A stretch of DNA of 64,000 nucleotides, taken from NCBI GenBank assembly GCA_013396655.1, contig WBMV01006629.1:69157-133156 (forward strand), given 5' to 3'. Under the pieces are notes generated by a model. The model was not told where the DNA came from, made no database searches, and saw only the letters and a program-made list of their open reading frames with translations. The stretch's first letter is position 1; each line of letters starts with the position of its first letter. A program made the translations under genes and the position numbers. Of this stretch, positions 1 to 12,100 are shown in pieces. Source of the DNA: Campylorhamphus procurvoides (lineage: Eukaryota > Chordata > Aves > Passeriformes > Dendrocolaptidae).

Positions 1-3000
1 TATCTGCAAAAGACTTGGAGCACTGAGCAAAGAAAAAAATTTTTTTTCCTTGTATTTTAGAGTTTAAGCAAACAGATATAGCATGATTCAACAATAAAAT
101 ATAGGAATTTTAAACTTCATTATTATTATTATTATTGAATTATTACCTTTCACTTCCTCCTCATCATTGCAAGAAATGGAAGATATCTCTAATTTTATTT
201 GTATATTAATTTACCAGTGTTTGGGATCAAGGGGTTTCATTATTGACAGAGAAAAATTAAGTCTCTTTAGTAAGAACCCAACACTGATTGCTACCTTTTG
301 AAAGATGTCAGTGTGAATAAATTTTTCCTAAACAGAAAGCATGGAAATTAAGTCAAAAGTGCTAATCCTCCAAGATCTTGCACATTCTGCCAGGCTTTTA
401 ACCAGCTACGGAAATTTTGCCTGGCTGTTTCTCATTGTTGCTGCTCACTAGTTTTCCTCAAAATGTAACAGGTTTTGGAATTGAAAGTTCTATTAACATC
501 CACAGAAAACACATATTAAGGCAATTAAACTCTCCTTCTCTCTCCTTTTCTTCTGGTTACAGAAGTGAAAGCAGTCAAAACTGCACCAAGTGCAATTCCA
601 CAGAGGTGGAATTCGATGTGTAGTCACATGTGTCTCCCACCAGAGACAGTGTCTCCTATTGAATCAGTTGTGAAGAGAAAAAACTATAGGAAAGTATTTG
701 GACTTTGATCAAGATTTGCTTCTCTAAAAACCACAAGGGAATGAATCAAAGCAACAGATGTTGGGCAAATGCAATAGCATATCAAAGATTTAGCACTTAG
801 AGGTGTCGGATGAAATCCCATCCTGAAGTGTTCCCATTTCTAAGTACATATCCAAGATGATAACAGGCAACTGCTCCAACTCTAAGTGCTCTAAAAAACT
901 CTCTATGTTAGTAAACCTTTGTAGAAATGCAATTTGATGTATTTTTAACTGGTTTTTTTTTTTATTTTCCATTGGTCTTTTTTCTTTTTCCAAACTGTCT
1001 CCTAATGAACAGTCTAATCTAAGATGAGTAGAATTGTATCAAGGGCAATGATATTTATATGGAAAAAGTGGTAAACAATAAGAACAAAAGCACCTTTCTG
1101 GAATTTTAATAGCATGAAGCTCTGCACAATATGTGAGATTTATCTCCATATTGAAAATAGATGCTTCAGAAATAATTTGGGTGTTTTATTCCTAGGTTCT
1201 TGGCCTGATTTGTCAAAAGTGGTAATTAAAAAAAAACATTAAAACCCACTTTTTCTTTCCAATTTTCCTTGCATTTCTGTTTTTATACTACAGAACTGCT
1301 GAGAAAGGGCTCTTTTGAAGAGATTATTGGCAACTTTTGGAGGAGCCATTCACAGAAACCAGATTAAATCGATTTTCATCATTTGATGAGAGAAGAAATA
1401 CATTTCATACCTATATTCAGGCTGTACTTTTGAATGGAAAGAATGTGACATGTTGAATACATGTTCACACTCCTTACTGCATAAAGGCAAACAAACTTAA
1501 AAGAAATAAAATCCAATTACTTGACACTGAAAATTTTAAAGACTAAAATCTTCACTATTCATTGTAAACACCTTCCTTTTCATTTTGTATAGAAACCCAC
1601 TGTGGCTAAAGGACACTAGTGTCATGATTTTTCAAGATGACCTGTACTTTGAGCCATTTTCTTTGAATCAGTTCAGGTGCTTCAGAAATTACAATATAAT
1701 ATTCCGAATTTCCCACAGAGAATACTCTCCTCCAATGATTCTAAATAGCATAGAGCTCCTCCAGTATATTCATTGTTCATGCTGGAGTCTCCGTTCCTGT
1801 GATACTTTCCACTAGAATCATTGCCCAGTGACATAAAGGAGTATTTCTAAGATGTAAACTACATATAAACTTACTGTTTCTGTAGAAATATATAATACAA
1901 AGGAATAATGGGATTTTTAAATAATGAAGAGCCCTGGTCCCTTATACCTGAAGCACACCTTGAAAGATTAAAAAAGCCCAGTTATTTAAGACTCATTATA
2001 CTAAGTCTGTTTCTACATCAATCTGCTTCACCCCTGAAGTAGCTGTAAGCAAGTTAACTTCAAAACTGAAATTGATTTAACTTCATCGATGCAATATTGT
2101 GCCTACAGTAAACAAGGCCTGCCGAGAGTGTTTCCTGGATGGAACACGACATTAACCAGGTGAGTCCCATGCCCAGTAAACACTGTACAAACCTGGGTTG
2201 TCTCCTTTGCTGCCAGGACACTGATCACCTTGCTTGTAGTAAATGTGAGCTCATAACATGCCCCAAGGCAAGCAGTCTGAGTAAAATAGGCCAAGCTCGA
2301 GCAGTAAAATGCTGCTTGAAAGCGAGGGTAAGGTACTAGTACACATTTCATATCTCCAGCCCCATTCAGCTGAGGAAATTCCCTGTTAATAAAGTTGAAT
2401 TTCAGACTGAAACTGCAGCAACGAGAGAAGTCTGCAGCCACACAACCTCCACTGGAGTGGAGTAGAAGTGGGTGGAGACAATCTCTGCTCTCATCTTTGC
2501 ACCCATAGTCATCTGTATTATTTTACTACCAACTGAAATTAATCATAGAAAATTAAGGTAGCTTCATCATCACTAATATGTCTTAAGAACAGTCCAAAAT
2601 GCAGATGAGTGCAGGGATGTCTGCATCTACATAAGTATTGTCCCACGGTTTACGTTGTTCGTCCCAGAAGACATACAGCTGTCACATCAGTGAAAGACAT
2701 CTCAACTATGAAGAGTAAATTCTGCATCATAAGGATATATTTTCCTAGATTACATTTTTATTATCACAGGGATTTTCTGAGGGAGTGAGGGAGTAAGGGT
2801 GTGGCTGGAAAAAATCACCTGAGAAGCTATTTTTGAAAAGGTTAATGCTTCTGAGAGGAAAACTGACCAAGTGTAAATTCTGTCATATCCACAAAAGTAA
2901 TCTGCCTGAATTAGCAGGTGTCTTCTTTAACTTAGATAAGGAAGTTCCATTGAGTTGGGGAGCAATCCCCTTAATGTGTCATAAGATAGACAACATAAGA

Positions 3001-4420
3001 CTTATGCCATGCCGTGAACAATTTTTTCTGGTTTCTTTTGGGATACAAGAGCAGTATTATAACAAGAAAGCATATTTGTATCAATGTCATTTAATCAACA
3101 GTGAAGGAAAACATGTATTTCAATGAAAACACATCTTAAGGAAAACAGTGCTTAAAGACTAAAATTCAAATGTGAAATCACACTGTAAATCCCACTTTGA
3201 ATCATGTAATGTGTTTATTAAAATAATACAGAAAACTATTAATCAGTAATTGCTTAAACATTAATATTTTCTTTTAAATAGACCAAGCTCAGAGGTCAGG
3301 TTTGGAGTTGCAATGAACCAGATTTTAAGGCTCTTATAATTTGCCTCATTTGAATTTGAATCAGTATTAAACTTGTAAGAGCATGAATGATCAGGGAGCA
3401 CTGATCATGAAGTTTGGCTAGCACCCATCACTTTTTCCCTTATTCTGAAATAATTACTTATTTCAGGTTCAAAGCAAGCTGTAAATTAATATTGTAGGGC
3501 CATGCCATTTTTGTGGAAAGATTCATAATTCATAATTGAACTTTGGAGGATATATAAAAAAATGCATAAAGATGCTATTACTTTTTTATTAAGCATAATT
3601 CTGAGCCTCCCACAGCGTCCTGGAGCTCCCAAGCTCCAAGCCAGCCAGCTCAGGTACACAAGTCTGAGCCTCCAGTCGCCAGGGTCAATGGTCTAGTGCA
3701 AGTTTACATCAGTAGTGGGCAAGGCTTCTTCAACAAGTGATTTCAACAAAATTTAGGAGATGGATTTACAGCTATCACCTTTGACTGCCAGATATGAAAC
3801 AGGAATAAATTATCCTAGATCTTGTTATATCAGTAACAGTGATATATAGATTCTTGTTCAGGTAGCCAGGCTACATTCCCAGCAGCTGCTGCCAATGTCA
3901 ATACAAGCTGAACAATTTAATTTTGGAAACACCTCATGCCTCAGAAATATGTGTTCCCTCTCTCTTAAACTTCTAACATGCAAGATTGTTTTGTTTTTAA
4001 TCTAGTTTCAATCTTATTCAAAACAGAGGTAAGTCTGTATGTTAACAGCTCCTGTGACCTGGAAACACAAAGTCTTTGCCAGCTCTACTGACCCACTTGC
4101 CTGAAGGATCTGCTTACCAGGGCAGTCAGATCATCGGATCCGGTGTATGCAAATCACAAAGAAAGGGGAAAAAACATACTTGACAGGTCAGAAAACAGAA
4201 ATATCTCTCATGTCTTACAAAACAACAGTATTTCTTTTCATTTATATGAAAGGCTTTATTAGCTGCATATTTCCAATTCCCAACACAATATGAAGGAGGA
4301 GAGAGATACACCACCACAAATATGTAAAGTATGGCAATCTGGAATTCCTTACCGAAATTAGTTATGGAGAGATGTTAATCACTGTACCCTCTAACCTGGC
4401 TTCAGGTCACTACCTTTTTC

Positions 4421-4440
4421 TTAATCTTTGCAAAGATTAA
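4421..4440. repeat. Perfect 20-base palindrome
   Basis: TTAATCTTTG is followed directly by its exact reverse complement CAAAGATTAA, with no spacer. It could be a dimeric protein-binding site; each half carries CTTTG, a TCF/LEF-like core. Chance cannot be excluded. Confidence 0.6.
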
Positions 4441-7400
4441 CTATCAGCCAATTTACATATATATAGTTTTGTAAAAGATTTACAAGTTCAGATTGTACGA
4501 ATGAGCTCCAGAAATACCTGCAAACTTCCTGTCTTTATGGTTCTTCCAAAATAAAGCCTGGATTTTGTTCTCTTCCCTACCCCTCCCCCCAAAAATAAAA
4601 TGAAATTCATCCAACCATAGTGGAAGAATAATTAGAAATAACACAAAACCTTTGCATTTTGTTCTGAGTTCTTCAAAACAGGGTAATATTTTTTAAAAAC
4701 ATATCCCAAGTGATTATAACTTTACTCATGAAAAAGGCAGAAGAATATAGTTCAGGGAAAAAGGTTGTATTTTTGTGTGCTCCTGGGTAATAAGGCACAT
4801 GAGCCCTGGGCTCCCAAGGGCTAGATTCTTACAGAACAAACTGAACGGCAGTAGCTTAGATTAACTTCTTGGTCAACTGTTGCATACAAATTGTCAGCAT
4901 TTCAACAAAATTAACCTCTTCTTTCCTTTTCTGCTGTGTGACACAGTAAGAACCACGTATGGCATCTCTGGTCAACTTCCCTTATGTTATGAAAATTGTT
5001 GTTTCCTATCTGATTCAACAGTTTAAAATCTCACTGATTTATCAATACAAAGAAAATAGTTTCTGAAAACAAGAATTACATTCCCATCCCTGGTACTCAA
5101 AGACATCTATACAATACCAGCTGTTTGGGCTCTCTGGGTTTAACCCTCCAATTAGGGCAATACAAGTCCCTTTTTCTGTCTCCTTTATTGACATTGGCAC
5201 AGCTCCATGCTGGTTTGTCCCAAACAGCAGTTTTTCCTGTTTTTTTTTCCTGTGGGACACCACCACTGGGCTTGTTGCTTTTCCCTGAGAAGAGATAACT
5301 GCTGGTTAATGGCAATCCCTGGTGAGAACATTTCTCCTGCCTGCCCAGAGCTGCCAGCAAGGAGCTGAGGCCAGCTCCACAGCCCTCGTCCAGAGGAAGA
5401 CTCAGCCTGACCTCTGGTTTTTGAAACCAGACCTGCCTATTCTGACTGCTGAGGTCAAGACAGTTTGGAATAGAGATCTACTCTATTCTAATCTGAATCT
5501 AGATCTAATCTGCTGTGTGTGGTAACAGCATGCACCAAATGGGCTCCCATTTCGGGGTCCTTGTACTCTAGTTATGTACGGATAGTAAGTACTGCTAACC
5601 CACCGCAGACAAGTATGCTGAGTGCCGTGATGTCTCTCTCACAGGATATATGTGTTATGTGTGTATGCAGACACAGACCTCTTTCTCCAAGTATTCTGAA
5701 CAATGACAATAGGGGGTTAATGAGACTTTCTATCAGATTCTGGAAACTCTCCTGGCTGATCAAGCAGTCTGCAAATTCCTCTGTCACAAGGTTCAATGCC
5801 TCTACATTCCTTTGCAGAGTGTCAGGGTGATTTAACAACAGGAAACCTGCTACTGCTCGTTGCAGAGCAACCAAGGAGAGAAATAATCTGTATTATAACA
5901 ATTTGATCTTCACCCCAGTGTTGCTGGGGAATGGCAAGTAGCTGGCCACAGCTGGGTGGTGACAATGAAAGCTGTCCACAGCATTCAAGTCTCCTCAAGT
6001 CTACTCCACAGCAGTAAACTGCTTCCTTATAGGTCTCCTCAAAGGCAATTGAGTGGCTTTAAAGCCTTAAAAACAAACAAGCAACATAAACCAAACAGCC
6101 TTTATAATGATACAAAGTGAATCAGCTAACATCTTAAATAGAAAAAAAAAATCAGCTGCTTGAGATGGTAATAAATAAATATTAGATTTTTATACATAGC
6201 TCTCCACCTCCAAAACAGTCCTTTATTCTGATCTTGGTTTAGCTAGCTTTGTGTCTCCCTAACAATAGCACATTCTGCACAGCCTCCCCTGATGCAGACA
6301 GTTTTTCCTCTGTCCCTGTAAGAGGCTGCCGGGCTGCTCTGGGCTTCTTGCAGCAGTTCCCATCTCTGAGCTACATGTTCTCAGCCCTGACCCTTCACTA
6401 ACCATCCCTGACAGTTTTTGAACCTGCCCAGTCCCTCAGCACACTTGCTCGAGAGCAATTTCCCCTATCTTGCTTTCTTTCCAGCTGGCTGCAGCCAATG
6501 AAGTTTCTATTTAAATGATCTGCATGAATACATCTGTAGCAACAAAACAAATGTTAAATCTGCCTGGCTCAAAATTTCTCATCTGTGTGGACCAAGTGGC
6601 TTTTTGATGTCCAGTACTCAGGGTGAGATTAGTTAGATCCTGCTGCTCAGCCTTGGAGGCAAAGGGAACTGTGCTGTCCACAGCCTCATTAAAAGCCATT
6701 AATTCTGTTAATATCTTTCTCACCTGTCATCTTTCTTGACAGGTGGCAAACTCAGCAAACTCAGCTCTAGAAAATACTTTCACAGAGAGAGCCAGCAGGG
6801 CCACCTGGGCTGTGCTGTTACTGCCACATTTCAGTCATCTCAGCAGTCTGCTTTGTGTCCTGTCTTCCTTCTCCAAGGCTGAGATGACACACATCAGCCC
6901 TTTTCCCTGCAAACAGTCTTCAGAAGGGCTTATATTATACCTGAATTTAAACAGGATCACCAAACTTTGAGAGAGGCACGTGCAGACCCAGAGAGGAGTC
7001 AGGGTTATTGTTTATACGATCATTGCAACTAAGGCCTATCCCTTAATTAAAAAAAAATAAAATTAAATTAAACTCATTATCATAACAGGTTAAGCTGCAA
7101 AACAACATTCTTCTTAAGTCCATGCCCTCTGTTATCAATACTGCAAGCAATGGAGCTATAATTTTCATAATTATTGAGGAAACTCCTTACCTAATGCAAT
7201 TCAACATTGACTAATCTCTATAGCTGAACATACTTGGTTTACAGCTGGTTACTGATGTGTCACAAGCACTTGGCTGTGTCAGATTCAGGCAGTGGGGTGA
7301 GTTACAGCTGAGTATAACCCAGTACACACATTGTGCTCTTCTTAGCTGAGTTTCAAAAGTCTGTATACAGGATTCCCTAATTTCCTAGTAATTCACTTAA

Positions 7401-7685
7401 TTTTAACTAATTTTGCATTTACAATATTTTTTGCTGCGATTGCTCTTTGCAGCAGTTCTCCACAGTTTGCTGTAGCATGATTTGACGATAGTTTCTTACA
7501 GAAAACATCAGACCGCCAATACATTGCAGTAGAATCATAGTACACAGAAAGCACATGCTGTATTTGAAACATAAACCTGTATAACATTCCAAGTTACAAC
7601 ACAGCAACATGAGAAACCATTTGTAACACTCAAAGTTTTTCTTAAGCTCTGTTATTGCAAAGGTCAATAGAATTTTAAAGGTAGT

Positions 7686-7802
7686 AAACTGTATAAGTAT
7701 AAAACATTTACAAAAGTACAAAACATTTATATAATTATAAAACATTTATAAGTATAAGTAACTTCTACACTTATAAACTTTATATGTATAAAACATTTAC
7801 TA
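7686..7802. repeat. AT-rich imperfect tandem repeat
   Basis: The motif AAAACATTTA with TATAAGTAT-like spacers recurs four to five times in about 115 bases, with irregular spacing. It looks like a decayed minisatellite; no coding function is seen. Confidence 0.55.
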
Positions 7803-8576
7803 CTTAAGGCAGGGTTTGGTACAATTATTTAGGGGCTACACAGTGCATGCCTGTTAGCACATAACAGGAAAGAATTTTTTGTTAAAACTTCTCAGTAAAC
7901 TTCACTCATGTGTATTTCTGAAAACTCACATGTATATCCAAGGAGTTTACATTAATCAATTGTTAGTCACTGTTTACAGCAAGCTCACCAGAATATCCAC
8001 CAAAAGCAAACAAAAAAAGATTACATAAATACAATCAAAGCAAATCCATTTAGAAGGTAAATGGCATTCTTTTAGCTCTAGTTATTAGATGTATTCAAGT
8101 TTCCTGCCCCTGGGCAATGAGCTGAGCCTTGTTCTCAGTATCTGAAACAACTTTTTCAGAGGAAGAATGAAGTTTTCCAGTGTTTCCTTTTTTCATCTCA
8201 CTTTTGTTATGTTCTATCATTTTTGTCTCTCTGCTCTGTCCTATTAGTGGACTTGCTGGCAGGCTAAATTACAGAAAAATTGTAATTAAAAATGGTTCCT
8301 TTCCCTTCTTAACAGAACATAGTTCTCATAGCTCAATTCATTTCCTCACAGTGAAATTTTTTTCACAGTCAGTATCTCAGGAGAAAGGGAGTTTTAAACC
8401 TGGCTTTTCGAAAGACTCTGCTTCATTAGCTTGTTGAAAATCTTCAGTCTTCACAAAAATTGAATCCTCTGTGTCATTTGTCTCTAATTTCAGTGCAAAA
8501 AATGTCTTAGTATCTTTCATTCATTTCTCAGATAATGAAATGTGTCTAGACTTTGAGACTGGTGATTTACCACTAA

Positions 8577-9152
8577 ATGACTGTTGTGGTTTAACCTCAG
8601 CCAACAACCAAGCCCCACACAGCCACTCACTCACTCCCCAAACAGCAGGATCAGGGAGAGAAACAGAAGAGTAAAAGCCAGAAAACACATGGGTTGAGAT
8701 AAAGATAGTCTAAAAAGGAAAGGAAATGCCACACACACAAGCAAAACAGAAGAAATGAATTCACTGCTGAATTCCATGTGCAGGTAGAGCAGGGTCCCAT
8801 CCCACATAACAGTTACTTGGGAAGACAAACACCATCACTTCAAACATTGCCCCTTCCTTCTTCTTCTCCCGTCTTCATATATTGGTGCCATGTGGTTTGG
8901 AATATCCCTTTGGTCAGTTTGGGTCACCTGTCCCTGCTGTGTCTCATCCCAATCTTTTATGCATCCCCAACTTCCTTGCCATCCTGGCAGTAAAAAGGCA
9001 TAAAAAGCTTTGGCTCTGCATAAGCACTTCTCAGCAATAACAAAAACACCTCTATATTATCAACTCCATGTTCAGCATAAACACCAGCATAGTCCCATAC
9101 CAGCCACTTGGAAGAAAATTATCTCTGCCCCAGATGAAACCAGCACCGTGAC
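8577..9152. mobile_element. Solo LTR of an avian endogenous retrovirus (GTGGTTTAACC type)
   Basis: The element starts TGTTGTGGTTTAACCTCAGCC at 8582 and runs to about 9147 (CCAGCACC). Its internal order matches a common bird LTR as I recall it: AAGCCCCACACAG, CTCACTCACTCC, GGTTGAGATAAAGA, GTTACTTGGGAAGACAAAC, GGAATATCCCTTTGGTCAG, CCCATACCAGC. Flanks ATGAC (8577-8581) and GTGAC (9148-9152) differ at one base and may be a decayed target-site duplication. No internal viral genes adjoin it, so it is a solo LTR. A TATA-like box near the middle (about 8875-8885) reads on the minus strand, so true orientation may be minus. Confidence 0.8.
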
Positions 9153-12100
9153 ATACTGTAGGTTGTTAGTAGACTGAATGATGGTCAGAAAAAAATGGAC
9201 ATCTGAGCAAACCTCACGGAGATACGAGTGACACCTATCTCCATGCTGGACCAAACATTACATCTCGGTACAAATTTCTGCAAAGGGAATGAAATCACAA
9301 CTCCTTATCACATTTCCTACTGTATAAACTGAGGTTCTTCAAGGCAGAATATAAAATTACATACTTATACAGACAACTTTTGAGGATCGGCAAGTTATTT
9401 TATTTACTTCTAAAGCTGTTTAGAAAAAGGTGATGGCACGTGGCAAGTGTCCCATGTGGGGCAGATACCAGACTATCCATGGGTAGGAGCAAGAGCAGAA
9501 GAATATGTCATAGAGCTTATATGATTGACTGTCAACCTTCTCAACTGATTTGCATCACTAAATGGGAAAATAACTGAAAAATTATTTGGCTAACATGGCA
9601 CTTCATTCACTTCAGAAATCAAAACTCACATTGAAATCTGACAGTCTACTTTGTCTACCAAATCTCACTGCTAACTCCTTGTTCTGCTGGGAGTGAAGGG
9701 TATGCTGTGAGATAAATGACAGAAATACTCTTCAAGAATAATTGGTGCATCTAAGTGGTACACTTCTAGTAATATACTTAATTAAAATTTGAAGTTTTAG
9801 GAGTTCAAGCTTCACTTATGGAGCTACTTAACCAGTTACTTGCATCTTTAATCGACTTCTCTGCTGCCATTTGCATGAAGTGAAAACCAAACCCTGTTGC
9901 CTTTGGTACTTTGCTACTAGAGATGTAGGAGAGAAGGTTTTGTTAATAACACAGAATGCATTTGTTTGTATTCAGCACTTCATTTAGTAACCCTCCCTTT
10001 TCCTGCAGCACGTGTAAGCCTGATGATAAGCCTTTTGACACACTGGCATTACAGACCTCTCTGATGCTGCCAGCGCAAGGCAGCCAAATGAAATTGAGGA
10101 ACTGATGCTTGTAACACAAGGACTTGAGGGGTAGTCTTTTCCTCTCTCTGCAGTGAAGGGATTAAAATCTCAGTGGCCACATCTAATTTAGATTGAGAAT
10201 AAAAGGGGTTTGCCTTTAAACACAGGAGGTTCACAATCCTGTCACTCAGCCACGTGCTTTACGACCTCTTATTCAGTGGACCATGCAATGGGCTATGCTG
10301 CAATCCTAAAAGCAGGTCAAATCAGGTGCAGAGAAGAAGATAGTAAGATTCCAATGCCTTTGAACTAGGTCATCATTTCCAAATTTTGCAGCCCCTTAAA
10401 TACAGTTATCATCACAGGGCACCTGTCAGATTGTGTGGGCAGAAGAGAGAAGGGGGCACCACACTGTGCTGGCACAACCCCTGACATTACAAAAGCAAGA
10501 GATGCCTGACACCTGAAAGAAATCTATGCCAATTTACTCATAACTGCTTGGCAGAACAGCAACTTCACAGGTTAAACCATCAGTTAAGTAACAGGCAAAA
10601 TTCAAAAGTTAAAGGAAACTTCATAGGGTTGCTATGTAAATTTATTTTCTATTCTGTTTTCAAGCTGTTAGGTGTTCTGGTGAAATCCCGCATTGTCTCT
10701 CAAATCCTGTTGCCATGGAAGTGACTGAAATACCAGAAGTTAAGCACTATAGCCTCTCTTTTCTAAACAAATAGCCACTTTTCCCTCTGCAAAGGATTGT
10801 AAGTGGGCCTTGTGCTGCTCTCAGGTATGCATTGCACTTGCCAAATGCTTTTACACACAGATTTCAGATCTAAGCAACTGGGTCACCTAACAGGAAGGAC
10901 CAGCTAGAAGGTGCTCCCCTGTGTGGGTAGAAGAGGTATATTCTCAAGTTTAAGACTTCACAGTATTTCCAAATCAGATCAGGTCAACCCTGACTTCTGT
11001 GACTTACTCACAAACAGGTTCATTGCAAACATGGAGAAAAGGGTTAAAAATGTGAGCTTCAACTCAGGCAAAGCTTGAAGTCAGACATCCAGGTGGTCAG
11101 CTTAGCCCTATGAACAAAAAGGATGAAGCAAAAGAAGTCTCATTATTCAGCTGTCAAGCCACTTTTACCTATGCAGGAGCATGATAACACCTTGTGTTTT
11201 TGGAGAAGAGGTGGCAGGAGCCCCACACTGCAGAAACATAAATCTGTATCATCTTTGCATTAACCCTCAGTTTTTTTGAGATAACTGCTTATTTTAGTGT
11301 CTTGGCCAAACCATGTGGTCCCACATGACCAGTGTCATTTCAGATATACACTATGCTCTTCATTTAATAGGCAACATGCTGTAGCACAACAGTAAATAGA
11401 GGCTGTATTCTGACAAAAAGTGGCAGTTTTTACACATGAATGAACAGATTTCCATCATTACATCTTGATTTTGAGACCCTTTCTGTATCAGAGGCTTGTA
11501 TTAGTATCTGGTGTGAACTGACTACCACCACTGCACCACCAGCAGAGTGAGGTTATGAAGTTCTTCAAGAGAAGTATCTAATAGGTAATTGTTTAACACC
11601 GGACTCAGTGTTTAAAGGGAAAAGATCATCCTCCTTCTAAATACACTAAAACAATAATATGTAATGACAATAATGAAATTATGTCACTTAGAACACTAAT
11701 GGCAGACATCATCTGTATTTTAAGTGCACTTGAGACTTTCTGTCCTACAAGGGGTGCAAAGGGCTGGAGCACAGATTCTATAGTGGCTGAAGTCGGCTAA
11801 CACTTTGAGACAGGAGGCCCTATATATTACGCTATCAGAGAAGCACACAAGCTATAATTTTGATTGCTATATAATTTCCAGATACAACATAAACAGCTTT
11901 TAGAGAGAGGCGTCCATTGCACAGCAGCTGAATCCAGCCCTGGATTTGCAGAGGATGCATACATTGTTGATTAGACAAGGCACAGGTTTGCTTAATGAGT
12001 AACATGCAATCTTACGGAATCTTTGACGTGAAACCTTTGGCTATTTCAGATGGAAACAATGACCCTATTGAAGGAGGCCCTCACCTTTCTGATGAGGTAA

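Larger units (their letters stand above)
1..8576. other. Intergenic, no gene recognised
   Basis: Open frames here are short, lack recognisable domains and are not flanked by convincing splice sites. Small items seen: an ATT-type microsatellite near 117-136, a perfect 20-base palindrome at 4421-4440, and an AT-rich imperfect tandem array near 7686-7802. A 100-codon minus-strand open stretch at 5572-5874 begins at TTG and is discussed in the findings. The segment lies downstream of ATP6AP1L. Confidence 0.6.

Noticed and set aside
2103..2441. 112-codon minus-strand open frame starting at GTG
   Set aside because: No ATG, no domain, and no exon-like flanks; overlapping frame on the other strand.
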